A DNA stretch of 64,000 nt. It comes from Rubrobacter calidifluminis. GTDB lineage: Bacteria > Actinomycetota > Rubrobacteria > Rubrobacterales > Rubrobacteraceae. The position numbers were made by a program, and so were the translations under genes. The stretch covers positions 294,784 through 358,783 of the forward strand of contig NZ_JAQKGV010000001.1 of the NCBI RefSeq assembly GCF_028617075.1. The letters are read 5' to 3'. The notes under the pieces are model-generated. The model had not been told where the DNA came from, made no database searches, and saw only the letters and a program-made list of their open reading frames with translations. This document shows, one piece after another, positions 1 to 9,292 of this stretch. Positions within the stretch are counted from its first letter, which is position 1, and every line of letters begins with the position of its first letter.

Positions 1-1
1 C

Positions 2-373
2 TTCTCGAGATATATGGGGTGCAGAGTCGAGTCGGTGGAGCCGGGCCGCTCGGTGATATACCTCGACGTGAAAGACATCCATCTCAACGGCAATGGCACG
101 CTGCACGGCGGGGTCTACTCCTCGCTCATGGACAACGCGATGGGGCTTGCGGTCTCGGCTCTGGCCGGCTTCAGGACCGCGACGATCGCGCTGAACGTCA
201 GCTTCCTCGGCGCGGTGCGCGAGGGGCGCATAACCTGCAGCTGCGAGGTGGTGCACCGTTCGCGCCGGCTGGCTACCGCCGAGGCTAAGGTCTACGACGG
301 GGGCGGGGAGCTGGTCGCCCTGGGCACCGGCACCTTCCGGATCTTCGAGAAGCGCGGCAACCCCATCGTCTAA
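2..373 (+). CDS. PaaI-type hotdog thioesterase, 5' end outside window
   Basis: Hotdog-fold acyl-CoA thioesterase of the PaaI/YbgC type, expected to hydrolyse a CoA thioester in the cytosol. The visible part is 123 codons. The segment around residues 30-45 (TLHGGVYSSLMDNAMG) is the family's HGG plus acidic-residue active-site helix. An ATG exists at 14, but the frame is open to the window edge and the preceding residues (FSRY) fit the family's usual 'F-x-R-x-x-G' start, so the true start is probably upstream of base 1. Its stop is 20 bases before the SDR gene, which suggests co-transcription with it. The substrate cannot be deduced. Confidence 0.8.
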   Translation, partial: FSRYMGCRVESVEPGRSVIYLDVKDIHLNGNGTLHGGVYSSLMDNAMGLAVSALAGFRTATIALNVSFLGAVREGRITCSCEVVHRSRRLATAEAKVYDGGGELVALGTGTFRIFEKRGNPIV

Positions 374-392
374 AGAGAGGAGGAGGTGCTCT

Positions 393-1169
393 GTGGGTGC
401 TCTGGATCTCTTCCGCCTGGACGGGAAGACCGCCCTCGTCACCGGAGGGGGACGGGGGCTCGGGCGCCAGATGGCCGAGGCCCTCTCCGAGGCGGGAGCG
501 AACGTCGTGATCTGCTCGCGCAGGATGGAGCAGCTCGAGGAGGCCCGGCGGGAGATGGAGAAGGCCGGGGGCAGGGTGCTCGCCCTCGCCTGCGACGTGA
601 CCGAGCCGGAGGACGTGGAGAGGGTGGTCTCGGCGGCCTTCGAGGAGTTCGGCGGCGTGGACGTCCTGGTCAACAACTCCGGGGCGACCTGGGGGGCGCC
701 GGCGGTCGAGATGCCGCTGGAGAAGTTCGACCACGTCCTGCGGGTCAACGTGCGGGGGACGTTCCTGATGTCTCAGGCGGTCGGGCGGCGCATGATCGAA
801 CGCGGGAGCGGGGGCGTGATCGTCAACGTCTCCTCGGTCGCGGGACTCGTCGGCGGAAACCCCGAGTACATGCATACCGTCGGCTACAGCTCCTCCAAGG
901 GCGCGGTCATCTCGATGACCCGCGATCTCGCGACCGCCTGGGCACGCCACGGCATCCGGGTCAACGCCGTAGCCCCCGGCTGGTTCCCGACGAAGATGTC
1001 CCGCGGGCTGATGGAGATGTTCGGAGAGCGGATGCTCGCCGACATCCCGATGGGGCGCTTCGGAGAGCCGGACGACATAAAGGGCGTGGTCGTGTTCCTG
1101 GCCTCCTCGGCCTCCTCGTACATGACGGGCCAGACGGTCGTCGTGGACGGCGGGGCTACGGCCTGGTAA
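393..1169 (+). CDS. SDR-family oxidoreductase (FabG-like)
   Basis: Classical short-chain dehydrogenase/reductase, 258 aa, NAD(P)-dependent. The cofactor motif TGGGRGLG lies near residue 17, NNSG near 90, the catalytic Ser in NVSSVAG near 148 and YSSSK near 168, with the usual C-terminal VDGG. The start is GTG at 393, behind an AGGAGG ribosome site at 381-386. It follows the thioesterase closely, so a joint role in fatty-acyl or 3-oxoacyl metabolism is likely, but FabG, gluconate 5-dehydrogenase and similar SDRs cannot be told apart by motif alone. Confidence 0.85.
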   Translation: MGALDLFRLDGKTALVTGGGRGLGRQMAEALSEAGANVVICSRRMEQLEEARREMEKAGGRVLALACDVTEPEDVERVVSAAFEEFGGVDVLVNNSGATWGAPAVEMPLEKFDHVLRVNVRGTFLMSQAVGRRMIERGSGGVIVNVSSVAGLVGGNPEYMHTVGYSSSKGAVISMTRDLATAWARHGIRVNAVAPGWFPTKMSRGLMEMFGERMLADIPMGRFGEPDDIKGVVVFLASSASSYMTGQTVVVDGGATAW

Positions 1170-1177
1170 GGGGTGCC

Positions 1178-1588
1178 TTGAGGGATCGCTACATAAACAA
1201 CCTGCGGGTCGCGGTCGGTTCGAGCGGCGTGCCCTACGGCTACACCGTCACGATCTGGACCTCGGGGGGACTCCTGATCCACGCGCACCACCTGCCGGGT
1301 CTGATCGATGCGCTGCTCTTCATGGCCGGGGCGGTGCTCGGCTACGTCTTGGCTGGGTTGGTGGCCTTCGGGAGGCTCGGGGCGTGGCCCAGGCAGGAAC
1401 CTGGGACGCTGGCGGTGTGGGGGAACATGCACCTCCTCTCCATCGGAGCCGCGATCGTACTCTCGTACCCGGTATCGCACGGCATCCACGACGTCTTCGC
1501 ATGGCCCGCGACCGGTTTCGTCGCCACCGCCGTCTACCTCCTGGTGCTGGGGCTGGAGTACAGCGCGGCAGAGGTGCGGGAGCGCTAG
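1178..1588 (+). CDS. Small integral membrane protein, unknown function
   Basis: 136 aa if it starts at the TTG at 1178, preceded by AAGGGG at 1168-1173; no ATG or better start exists nearby. After a short polar N-terminus there are about four hydrophobic segments (roughly residues 25-45, 48-68, 85-103 and 110-128) separated by short loops containing His (HAHH and SHGIHD). It begins nine bases after the SDR stop and may be translationally linked to it. No family is recognised. The reading frame continues open upstream through the SDR gene, so the start is uncertain. Confidence 0.55.
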   Translation: MRDRYINNLRVAVGSSGVPYGYTVTIWTSGGLLIHAHHLPGLIDALLFMAGAVLGYVLAGLVAFGRLGAWPRQEPGTLAVWGNMHLLSIGAAIVLSYPVSHGIHDVFAWPATGFVATAVYLLVLGLEYSAAEVRER

Positions 1589-1659
1589 AGCCGGTAGACG
1601 GAGACCTCTCCGGGCGTAGAATATCCTCTCGTGGTGGCTTTCTGGCTGGAGGTGGTTTG

Positions 1660-2976
1660 GTGCCCGATGTAACGGTCATAGGCGGCGGGCTCGCCGGGAG
1701 CGAGGCGGCCTGGCAGGCGGCCGAGGCCGGCTGCCGGGTGGAGCTCTGGGAGATGCGCCCCGTGAAGCAGACCCCGGCCCACCACACCGGCCTCTTCGCC
1801 GAGCTGGTCTGCTCCAACTCGATGGGCAACCTCTCTTTGAGCACGGCCTCCGGCCTCCTGAAGGAGGAACTCCGCAGGCTCGGCTCGGTGGTGCTGCGCT
1901 GCGCCGACGCCAGCAGCGTCCCGGCCGGCGGTGCACTCGGGCTCGCCCGGGAGGACTTCTCCCGGGCCGTCACCGAGGCCGTCGAGGGGCACCCGAACAT
2001 AGAGGTGGTGCGCGAGGAGGCCACCGAAATACCCGATGGACCCGCCGTGATAGCGACCGGGCCCCTCACCTCCGACGCGCTGGCAGAGAAGATCACCGCG
2101 CTCTCCGGCGAGAGGCTCTACTTCTACGACGCGGCGAGCCCGATCCTCTTCCGCGACTCTCTGGACGACGAGAAGATCTACCTGGCCTCCCGCTACGGCA
2201 AGGGGGAGGCGGCCTATCTCAACTGCCCGATGGACGAGGAGGAGTACTACGCCTTCGTCGAGGCCCTGACCACCGCCGAGCTCGCCCCGATAAAGGACTT
2301 CGAGGAGAACATGTACTTCGAGGGGTGCCTGCCGGTGGAGGTGATCGCCTCCCGCGGCCCGGACACTCTGCGCTTCGGCCCGATGAAGCCGGTGGGGCTG
2401 CCGGACCCGAGGACCGGAGAGGAGCCCTTCGCGGTGGTGCAGCTGCGGCAGGACGACGCCGAAGGGCACCTGTTCAACATGGTCGGCTTCCAGACGCGCC
2501 TGAAGTGGGGAGAGCAGAAGCGGGTCTTCCGCATGATCCCGGGCCTCGAGAACGCGGAGTTCGCCCGGATGGGCGTGATGCACCGCAACACCTACATAAA
2601 GGCGAACCACACGCTGGAGGCCACCATGCGCCTCCGCACCGGGGAGCCGCTGTTCTTCGCCGGGCAGCTCACCGGGGTCGAAGGCTACGTGGAGTCGACC
2701 GCGATGGGCTACATCGCCGGCGTGAACGCCGCCCGGGTGGCCCGCGGTGAGGAGCCGATAGAGCTGCCCCGGGAGACCATGATAGGGGCGCTGGCCCACT
2801 ACATCACGACCAAGGACGGGACGCTGCAGCCGATAAACTCCAACTGGGGGCTCGTCCCCCCGGCCCCGAAGAAGGAGAACGGGCGCCGCCTCGGCAGGCA
2901 GGAGCGCCGGGAGCGGCAGGCCCAAATGGCGCTCGCGGCCCTCGACGAGTTCCTCGGCGTCAGGGCGGCCGGGTAG
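1660..2976 (+). CDS. trmFO: Methylenetetrahydrofolate-tRNA uracil-54 methyltransferase TrmFO
   Basis: Folate/FAD-dependent tRNA (m5U54) methyltransferase, 438 aa, the usual length for TrmFO/Gid. The N-terminal FAD-binding motif [13 protein letters not shown] starts at residue 4. Family blocks [42 protein letters not shown] and TGVEGYVES are all present, as is the C-terminal INSNWGL. The start GTG 1660 is set by GGAGGTGG at 1648-1655; the frame is open further upstream but without support. A TAGAAT -10 candidate lies at 1617-1622. The 3' end overlaps the convergent LuxR gene by 17 bases. Confidence 0.95.
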   Translation: MPDVTVIGGGLAGSEAAWQAAEAGCRVELWEMRPVKQTPAHHTGLFAELVCSNSMGNLSLSTASGLLKEELRRLGSVVLRCADASSVPAGGALGLAREDFSRAVTEAVEGHPNIEVVREEATEIPDGPAVIATGPLTSDALAEKITALSGERLYFYDAASPILFRDSLDDEKIYLASRYGKGEAAYLNCPMDEEEYYAFVEALTTAELAPIKDFEENMYFEGCLPVEVIASRGPDTLRFGPMKPVGLPDPRTGEEPFAVVQLRQDDAEGHLFNMVGFQTRLKWGEQKRVFRMIPGLENAEFARMGVMHRNTYIKANHTLEATMRLRTGEPLFFAGQLTGVEGYVESTAMGYIAGVNAARVARGEEPIELPRETMIGALAHYITTKDGTLQPINSNWGLVPPAPKKENGRRLGRQERRERQAQMALAALDEFLGVRAAG

Positions 2977-4114
2977 GAGAGGCGTTCTCTTCCGGCGGGA
3001 AGCTGCTGAAGAAGAGCCGCTTGAGCAGCTCCCGCCGGCTCCTCACGCCGACCTTCTCGAAGATATGGGAGAGGTGCCCCTGCACCGTCGACTCTGAGAT
3101 GTAGAGCGCGCGGGAGATCTGACGCGTCGAGTAGGCGCGCAGCACGAGGTTGGCTATCTCCCTCTCCCTTCCGCTCAGCCCGTAGGCGGCGACGTTGATC
3201 CTGGAGAGCTCCCTCGGCCCGCTCGGGGCGGCCACCACTACCGTCTGGGCCACGGCCCCGTCTTGATCCTCGCCGATCGAAGCCTGCAGCGAGATCCACC
3301 GCCCCGAACGCCCCCGCACGTGTAGATGCGGAATCGTAACCTCGTCCTCCCCGGTGCGCGGGGCAAGCGTGCGGCGGAGCATGCCGGTGAGTATCCAGAC
3401 CGCCTCCGGCAGGTTGCTGCCATCTTCTCTGCAAGGCTGAGGCATCCCCAGCTCTTCCAGCCACCGGTCCATCCCCCCTGCTCTCTGCACCACTCGGCCG
3501 CGATGGTCCAGGACGAGAACCCCGATGGGCTCCCCTCCCGATGTCCTGCCTGCCTCGGAACGCAGCGCCGCCACGCGCAGACCGGCAGTGAGATGCGGCA
3601 GGACACGCTCTATGAAGGTGACCTCCTTCCCCGAGAAATCAGGATCACCCTCTTCCCGCACCAGACACAACCCACCCCAGGACTCGCCATCCTTCGCCAT
3701 CACGGCCCGTATCTCGTAGCCGAACCCCCGGGGCTGGTTGAACTCCCGGTGTCTGAGTGACCTCTCCAGCCTTCCCTCCGTGCCGTCGGAGAGGCGGGCC
3801 GTGGTGAGTCCGTTTCTCGCCATCCAGCCATACTCGTTCACGTCGTCCTCGAAGTAGATGTACTCGAAGAAGAAGCGCGCATCCTCTCTGCTGCCCATCT
3901 CCTTGTTGAAGACCATCGGGCCAGCAGGCAACCCGCTCAGCGGGTCTATCATGCTCGTCGCATAACCCTCGAAGGGCACCACCTCTCGCAGCAAACCGAC
4001 CGTCTCCCGGAGGAGCTCCTCCGGCGCCCTCTGCGTGTGTGCCACGCGCTTTATCCCGGCGAGGACCCGCTCCCTGACGAGGCCGTTCGCCATGGTCTGT
4101 GCCCCGATGCTCAT
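2960..4114 (-). CDS. LuxR-family transcriptional regulator
   Basis: 384 aa DNA-binding regulator. The C-terminal 60 residues are a LuxR/FixJ helix-turn-helix ([12 protein letters not shown], then [24 protein letters not shown]). The N-terminal 300 residues match no family I recognise with confidence; a PAS- or GAF-like sensor is possible. The ATG at 4114 has GGGGG eight bases upstream; an in-frame ATG at 4129 and a long open extension to 4756 are less likely because they run into the AT-rich intergenic region. A TAGAAT -10 candidate on this strand sits at 4191-4186. It diverges from the DUF1326/DUF2182/oxidoreductase genes, which are plausible targets. Confidence 0.8.
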   Translation of the reverse strand: MSIGAQTMANGLVRERVLAGIKRVAHTQRAPEELLRETVGLLREVVPFEGYATSMIDPLSGLPAGPMVFNKEMGSREDARFFFEYIYFEDDVNEYGWMARNGLTTARLSDGTEGRLERSLRHREFNQPRGFGYEIRAVMAKDGESWGGLCLVREEGDPDFSGKEVTFIERVLPHLTAGLRVAALRSEAGRTSGGEPIGVLVLDHRGRVVQRAGGMDRWLEELGMPQPCREDGSNLPEAVWILTGMLRRTLAPRTGEDEVTIPHLHVRGRSGRWISLQASIGEDQDGAVAQTVVVAAPSGPRELSRINVAAYGLSGREREIANLVLRAYSTRQISRALYISESTVQGHLSHIFEKVGVRSRRELLKRLFFSSFPPEENASPTRPP

Positions 4115-4533
4115 CTTACCCCCGGTCATCCTGGGAAACGACAGGACCGATCTCCTCCGGGAGATTGATACTTGTGTTGTGAGGCATTCTAACAGGATAT
4201 TAGTGCGGGGAGAATCCCCCGAATGGGGGATTAATTTTTGTTCGTGGCCTGAAAACAGCAGGTTTCTGCTATGTTCCCGGTCCTCTCCGGCGGTTAGATT
4301 GGAAGTCGGGTGGCCGGAAGAAAAGAGCGTCCAGTGATCGGATGGATGGGGTGTAGTCACCTGGGACCTGACCACAGCCGACTGCGCGGAGGCTTTCGGA
4401 TGGAGCTTCGAATGAGATGGCAAGCCCGGCGAGCACACCTCCTTTGACCGGAACGATCCGGGATAGGAGGTAGAGAAGAGGAGCATCGATGGGAGGGAAA
4501 ACCGGTGGAATTCGAGAGTGAAAGGAGGAGAAA
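4115..4533. other. 419-base intergenic regulatory region
   Basis: This is the only gene-free stretch above 300 bases. It is visibly poorer in GC than its surroundings between about 4160 and 4330. It holds a TAGAAT -10 candidate for the LuxR gene (minus strand, 4191-4186), a GC-rich hairpin followed by T residues at 4213-4238, and purine-rich sequence leading to the DUF1326 ribosome site. No convincing protein gene was found on either strand. Confidence 0.6.
4213..4238 (+). terminator. Hairpin with T-tract between divergent genes
   Basis: An 8-base perfect inverted repeat (AATCCCCC / GGGGGATT) with a GAAT loop is followed by AATTTTT. It reads as an intrinsic terminator on the plus strand but has no upstream plus-strand gene to terminate, so an attenuator, an operator for the neighbouring LuxR protein, or the end of an unrecognised small RNA are alternatives. 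Confidence 0.45.
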
Positions 4534-5154
4534 GTGGCTTATCAACTAGAAGGACGATTGCTTGAGGTCTGCAACTGCAACGTGCTCTGTCCCTGCTGGA
4601 TCGGTGAGGACCCCGACAACGGCACCTGCGACTCGGTGTTGGCTTATCACTTCGATAAAGGGACGATAGACGGCGTGGACGTCTCGGGACGGACCTTCGC
4701 CGCGCTTGCCTACCTCCCCGGCAACGTGCTCGATGGCAATTGGAGGGTTGTCGCATTCGTAGACGATGAGGCTACAGACGAGCAGCAGGAGGCTCTTCTG
4801 AACGTCTTCACCGGCAGGCTCGGCGGACCGCTGGCCGATCTCGTGCAGCTGATCGGTGAGGTGGTCGCGGTGGAGCGGGCACCCATCACCTTCACCGTCG
4901 AAAAAGGGAGGGGGACGCTCAGGGTTGGTTCGGGGGTGAACCTCATAGTTGAGGCGGAGATGGCTTCCTACATGGGAGCCACCGAGAAGCCGACCACCCT
5001 GCAGGAGACGATCTTCTCCACCATCCCCGGCTCTCCCGCCTACGTGAGCAAGGCCACCAGGTACCGGCGCAACTCCTCCGCCTACGGCCTGCAGGACATA
5101 GACATCCAGGACAACAACGCCATCCAGGGTCACTTCCATTTCGAGGCGGCCTGA
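4534..5154 (+). CDS. DUF1326 cysteine-rich protein
   Basis: 206 aa protein of the DUF1326 family (function unestablished). The hallmark is the N-terminal cysteine cluster VCNCNVLCPCW at residues 12-22, plus another Cys near 33; such spacing suggests metal or redox chemistry, but that is inference. No signal peptide or membrane segment is visible. The start is GTG 4534 behind AAAGGAGGAG at 4521-4530. The DUF2182 membrane protein follows 67 bases downstream; the two families recur together, which points to a joint pathway. Confidence 0.85.
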   Translation: MAYQLEGRLLEVCNCNVLCPCWIGEDPDNGTCDSVLAYHFDKGTIDGVDVSGRTFAALAYLPGNVLDGNWRVVAFVDDEATDEQQEALLNVFTGRLGGPLADLVQLIGEVVAVERAPITFTVEKGRGTLRVGSGVNLIVEAEMASYMGATEKPTTLQETIFSTIPGSPAYVSKATRYRRNSSAYGLQDIDIQDNNAIQGHFHFEAA

Positions 5155-5221
5155 GAGGGCATCCGGGGCGGAGCTCGAAGGACGGCTCCGCCCCACTCAT
5201 CGAGAGAGGTGATCTCCTGCC

Positions 5222-6025
5222 ATGTGGACAGCACCGCGCGGCTTACATAACCGGGTCTTTACCGTCCTTGTGGCGGCGCTCATCGTACTGGCCTGGCTCG
5301 CGCTATGGCTCTGGAGCGCCTCCCCCTACGCTCCCTACCTGAACCACGAGGAACTGGGCCACCTCGTCCTCGGCGGCATAGGGGGACGATTCGTGCTCGA
5401 GTACGCCCTGCTTCTGGCTCTCTTCGTCTCCGGCTGGATGCTGATGATAGTCGCCATGATGCTCCCCACCAGCCTGCCGCTGGTGCTGCTCTTCGAGCGC
5501 TTTACCCACCAGCGTTCCGACCATCTACTGCTCATCGCCCTGCTCCTCTGTGGCTACATAAGCGTCTGGACGCTCTTCGGTGCTCTGGCCTTCTTCAACG
5601 ACCTCTTCATCCACGAAGCGGTCGAGCACACATCCTGGCTCGAAGCCAACTCCTGGGTCATAGGGGCGGGTACCCTGATGCTCGCGGGCGTCTACCAGTT
5701 CGCACCCCTGAAGTACAGATGCCTGGAGAGGTGCCGTTCCCCTCTCAGCTTCATCGCGGAGCACTGGCGGGGCCGGCGCGAGGCGCCCCATGCATTTTTA
5801 CTCGGGGTCCATCACGGGCTCTTCTGTCTGGGGTGCTGCTGGTCTTTGATGCTGGTGATGTTCGCGGTAGGCGCAGGAAACCTGTTGTGGATGGTCCTTT
5901 TGGGAGCGGTGATGGGAGTGGAGAAGAACGTGAGTTGGGGCAGGAGGATCAGTGCCCCTGTGGGAGTGGCGCTCATCTGCTGGGCGGCGGCGATCAGCCT
6001 GGGTTGGGGCGCGGCATTGCAGTGA
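5222..6025 (+). CDS. DUF2182 predicted metal-binding membrane protein
   Basis: 267 aa polytopic membrane protein of the DUF2182 family (COG5486, described as a predicted metal-binding integral membrane protein). There are about seven hydrophobic segments. Conserved family signatures are MIVAMMLPTSLPL, APLKYRCLERCRSP and the Cys/His-rich HHGLFCLGCCWSLM. ATG 5222 has GAGAGGTGA upstream. It forms a pair with the DUF1326 gene and is followed 41 bases later by the FAD oxidoreductase. Transport or handling of a metal ion, with the soluble DUF1326 protein as partner, is the simplest hypothesis; it is not shown by the sequence. Confidence 0.85.
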   Translation: MWTAPRGLHNRVFTVLVAALIVLAWLALWLWSASPYAPYLNHEELGHLVLGGIGGRFVLEYALLLALFVSGWMLMIVAMMLPTSLPLVLLFERFTHQRSDHLLLIALLLCGYISVWTLFGALAFFNDLFIHEAVEHTSWLEANSWVIGAGTLMLAGVYQFAPLKYRCLERCRSPLSFIAEHWRGRREAPHAFLLGVHHGLFCLGCCWSLMLVMFAVGAGNLLWMVLLGAVMGVEKNVSWGRRISAPVGVALICWAAAISLGWGAALQ

Positions 6026-6066
6026 GCCGGTGGTAAGTGAACGAAAGAGAGAAGGAGAGCGGATCT

Positions 6067-7482
6067 ATGGCGGAACAAGAGAACACCGTGGCCCGGACGC
6101 CCGCGGAGGAGGTCGTTCGGGAATTTGCCGGACGTTTCCGGGGCGAGGTGATCCTGCCGCGCGATGACGGTTACGAGTCGGCCCGAAAAGTCTTCAACGG
6201 CATGATCGACCGGCGCCCGGCCATGGTGGTCCGCTGCACCGGTGTTGCCGACGTGGTTGCCGCCGTCCTCTTCGCCCGGGCGGAAGGGCTCGAGGTGGCG
6301 GTCCGCGGCGGCGGACACTCGGTCCCCGGCTACGGGACCTGCGACGGCGGCATGGTCATCGACCTCTCGGCGATGAAGGGGATGCGGGTGGACCCGGGGG
6401 CCAGGACGGCCCACGCCCAGGCCGGTCTTACCTGGGGCGAGTTCGACCGCGAGACGCAGCTCTTCGGGCTCGCCGTGACGGGCGGGAGGGTCTCCGGCAC
6501 CGGGATCGCCGGGCTCACCCTGGGCGGTGGAAGCGGCTGGCTGGAGCGCAGCCTCGGCTTCACGGCGGACAACCTCCTCTCGGTGGAGATGGTCACCGCC
6601 GAGGGCGCTTTCGTCCGGGCGAGCGAGACCGAGAACGTGGAGCTCTTCTGGGGCTTGCGCGGAGGCGGGGGCAACTTCGGCATCGCGACCTCCTTCGAGT
6701 TCAGGCTGCATCCGGTCGGGCCGATCGTACTCGGCGGGATGCTGCTCTACCCCGCGGAGCGGGCCCCCGATCTCCTGCGCTTCTACCGCGACTTCGTCGA
6801 GACGGCTCCGGAGGAGCTTGGTGGGGGGTGCGCGTTTATCACCGCCCCTCCGGAGCCGTTCATCCCCGAGCGGGTGCAGGGGACGAAGCTCCTCGCCGTC
6901 ATCGTCTGCCACGCGGGACCCATTGAGGAAGGGGAAGAGGCGATCCGGCCGCTGCGCGAGGCCTTCCCGCCGGCGATGGACATGGTCCAGCCGATGCCCT
7001 ACACGGTGGTCCAGACGCTGCTCGACGCTGCCAACCCTCCCGGGATGCAGCACTACTGGAAGGCAGGCTTCATGAACGGGCTGCCGGACGAGGCCATAGA
7101 CATCGCCGTCGAGAGCGCGCTGCGGATGACCTCGCCGCTGACGGCGCTGGCGCTCTTCCCGATGGGCGGTGCGATCTCCCGCGTGGCGGAGGAGGATACG
7201 CCGCTCGGGCCGCGGAGTGCCCTCTACAACTACCACGCGCTCGCGCAGTGGGCCGACCCGGCCGGGTTCGAGCAGCATGCGGGCTGGGCCAGGGAGCTCG
7301 ACGCGGCGCTCCGGCCCTGGACCGACGAGCGCATCTACCTCAACTTCATCGGCGACGAGGGAGAGGAGCGCGTACGCACCGGCTACGGTCCCGAGAAGTA
7401 CCGGCGTCTCGCCGCCCTCAAGCGCGAGTACGACCCGGACAACTTCTTCCACCTCAACCAGAACATAAAACCGATGGCATAA
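6067..7482 (+). CDS. FAD-linked oxidoreductase (PCMH/BBE type)
   Basis: 471 aa flavoprotein of the berberine-bridge/6-hydroxynicotine oxidase family. The FAD-binding PCMH domain spans about residues 45-215, with RGGGHSVPGYG holding the His for 8-alpha-histidyl-FAD. The second attachment Cys of bicovalent enzymes is replaced (GGRVSGTGIAGLTLGGG), so FAD should be monocovalent. The C-terminal BBE segment (YDPDNFFHLNQNI) is complete. ATG 6067 is preferred over the GTG at 6037 because GGAGAGCGG precedes it. The substrate is unknown (oligosaccharides, alkaloid-like or aromatic compounds are possible). Position suggests co-transcription with DUF2182. Confidence 0.85.
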   Translation: MAEQENTVARTPAEEVVREFAGRFRGEVILPRDDGYESARKVFNGMIDRRPAMVVRCTGVADVVAAVLFARAEGLEVAVRGGGHSVPGYGTCDGGMVIDLSAMKGMRVDPGARTAHAQAGLTWGEFDRETQLFGLAVTGGRVSGTGIAGLTLGGGSGWLERSLGFTADNLLSVEMVTAEGAFVRASETENVELFWGLRGGGGNFGIATSFEFRLHPVGPIVLGGMLLYPAERAPDLLRFYRDFVETAPEELGGGCAFITAPPEPFIPERVQGTKLLAVIVCHAGPIEEGEEAIRPLREAFPPAMDMVQPMPYTVVQTLLDAANPPGMQHYWKAGFMNGLPDEAIDIAVESALRMTSPLTALALFPMGGAISRVAEEDTPLGPRSALYNYHALAQWADPAGFEQHAGWARELDAALRPWTDERIYLNFIGDEGEERVRTGYGPEKYRRLAALKREYDPDNFFHLNQNIKPMA

Positions 7483-7659
7483 GGAGATCGCGGGGGATAG
7501 ATGGAGAGAAGGTGGGAAACAGACCATTGCTGGAAACCCACACCCTGCGCGAACCCGGAGAGGAGGCCCCTGGCAGATCGTTCACAGGAGCAGCTCGACC
7601 GGAGGATATATCGATCGTACTGCTTCGACCGCGCGGGTACCTTACGGACAAGGAGGAGT

Positions 7660-8278
7660 ATGAGCCCGCAGAAGAAGCTGATCCTCGCCCTGGCCGCGGC
7701 GCTCCTGGCTGCGACGCTCGTCGCGGGGAGCGCCCTGGCCCTGACGACGAGCACCACCTTCAAGATGGTTCGTTCCAGCGGAGCGGTTACGGCTGGTTGC
7801 CTCAAAGGCGCAAACGGCACCGTCTCCATCCACTCTTTGGGGCCCGTTGAGGTGATGAACGTCTCGCTGAACAGGCTGCCGCCAAACAGGGAGTTCGACC
7901 TTTTCGTAACCCAGCTCCCGAACACACCCTTCGGAGTGTCGTGGTACCAGGGAGACCTCAGGACCAACGCCAGAGGGCACGCCATGGGACGCTTCATCGG
8001 GCGCTTCAGCGTGGAGACTTTCGCGGTGGCGCCGGGAAGCGGGCCGGCGCCCGGACCACACAAGGCCCGGGCCGTTCCCTGACGCCTCTAGCAATCCGGC
8101 TTTTGCCCCGGTACACACCTTTCATCTCGGAGTGTGGTTCAACTCGGCGAGGGCGGCGGCCAGAGCGGGCTGTCCGAATACGGTTACGCCATTCAACGGG
8201 GTACACCGGGCTGGTGTACAGGCGCTCTCTACCCGCAACTTCGGCGATTTGAACGGTCCCCTGCGCAGGATCAACTAG
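7660..8278 (+). pseudogene. Secreted protein gene disrupted by a one-base frameshift
   Basis: ATG 7660 follows AGGAGG (7651-7656) and encodes a signal peptide (MSPQKK, then hydrophobic to about residue 27, SALA|LTT). The frame stops at TGA 8080-8082 after 140 residues. Directly beyond, the +1 frame continues open from 8084 to a TAG at 8276-8278 and reads as ordinary protein (ASSNPAFAPVHTFHLGVWF, later GCPNTVTPFNGVHRAG and FGDLNGPLRRIN). Deleting T8080 joins them as ...AVP-DASSNP... into a protein of about 205 residues. Either the gene is broken, there is a sequencing error, or frameshifting occurs. The family is not recognised. Confidence 0.7.
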
Positions 8279-8332
8279 AAAAATGGGGGCTGCCTTCTGC
8301 TGAGGGCGGGCAAACCTGCTCGCCCTCTTCGT

Positions 8333-9292
8333 CTAAAGTTTCGCCGGCGTCTCCCGGTATAGCGCTGCGTCCAGGATCGTCGCGACCAGCTCGTCGAAGT
8401 CCAGCCCGGCGGCCTCCGCCGCCAGCGGCAGCGTCGAGGTCTCGGTGAAGCCAGGGATCGTCTTCACGTCGAGCACCCACGGGATTTCGCCCTCGAGGAC
8501 CAGATCCACCCGCGCGAAGGACGAGCATCCCAGCGTCCGGTAGGCCGTTAGCGCCGTCTCCTCCACCCGCGCCGCGTCCTCCGGCGGGATCTCGGCGGGT
8601 ATCGCGAAGTCGGTCGCGCCGGGGGTGTACTTCGCCTGGAAGTCGTAGTAGGCGCCCTCGGGCGGTCGGATCTCGACGAGCCCGAGCGCCCGAGGCGGCT
8701 CGCCCGGCGGCTCCAGGATCGGCACCGCCATCTCCGTCCCCTCCACCCAGCGCTCGAGCAGGATCTTGGTGTCGTAGCCGAACGCCTCGTAGACGGCGTC
8801 CGGGAGTGCCTCCGCGCCCTCGACCCGGCTGAGGCCCAGCCCCGAGCCCTCTCTGCAGGGCTTGACCGCGAGCGGGTAACCCAGGCCGGAGGAGGCGGGC
8901 TCCAGCGCCGCCGCCGCGCCCATCTCGCGCATCGCCCTTCGGGTGAAGGTGCGGAAGGGCGGCGTCGGGAGCCCGGCGGAGAGCAGCAGCCGTTTGGCGT
9001 AGTCCTTGTCCGAGCAGCGGACGCTCGCGTGCGGCCCGCTGCCGGTGTAGGGGATGCCGAGCGCCTCGAGCAGCGCCTGCACCGTCCCATCCTCCCCGCC
9101 GATGCCGTGCAGGCACACGAAGGCCGCGTCCGGGGCCAGCTCCACGAGCGTCTCGGTCAGGCGCTCTTCGAGGTCCAGCTCGTGCACCTCGTGGCCCAGA
9201 CGCTCGAGGGCGTGGGCCACCCGCCTGCCGGTGGCCAAAGAGACGTCGCGCTCCATCGAGCGACCGCCGCGCAGGACTACGAGGCGGGCCAC
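8333..9292 (-). CDS. D-alanine-D-alanine ligase-like ATP-grasp protein
   Basis: 319 aa, the usual Ddl length. It should join two D-alanines for peptidoglycan precursors, if active. Present are GGRSMERDVSL (N-terminal substrate Glu), CLHGIGGEDG, VKPCREGSGLG, AYYDFQAKY and a C-terminal IPGFTETS. The magnesium-binding motif that normally reads E-x-N-T is D-V-K-T here (codons GAC GTG AAG ACG), so the Asn ligand is Lys. GTG 9292 overlaps the stop of the upstream aminotransferase (TAGTG), with GGAGGA just before, so the two are translationally coupled. A different ATP-grasp ligase specificity is possible. Confidence 0.8.
   Translation of the reverse strand: MARLVVLRGGRSMERDVSLATGRRVAHALERLGHEVHELDLEERLTETLVELAPDAAFVCLHGIGGEDGTVQALLEALGIPYTGSGPHASVRCSDKDYAKRLLLSAGLPTPPFRTFTRRAMREMGAAAALEPASSGLGYPLAVKPCREGSGLGLSRVEGAEALPDAVYEAFGYDTKILLERWVEGTEMAVPILEPPGEPPRALGLVEIRPPEGAYYDFQAKYTPGATDFAIPAEIPPEDAARVEETALTAYRTLGCSSFARVDLVLEGEIPWVLDVKTIPGFTETSTLPLAAEAAGLDFDELVATILDAALYRETPAKL

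Noticed and set aside
4400..4447. 15-codon ORF with GGAGG upstream, possible leader peptide
   Set aside because: Too short, no runs of a single codon, and no attenuator hairpin in the right place.
4115..4756. Long upstream extension of the LuxR gene across the intergenic region
   Set aside because: It would run antisense into the DUF1326 gene, covers an AT-rich regulatory gap and has unlike composition.
5812..7527. Very long open frame on the minus strand opposite the FAD oxidoreductase (571 codons)
   Set aside because: It is antisense to a gene with clear motifs; its protein is low-complexity Arg/Pro/Glu/Val, as expected from high-GC third-position bias.
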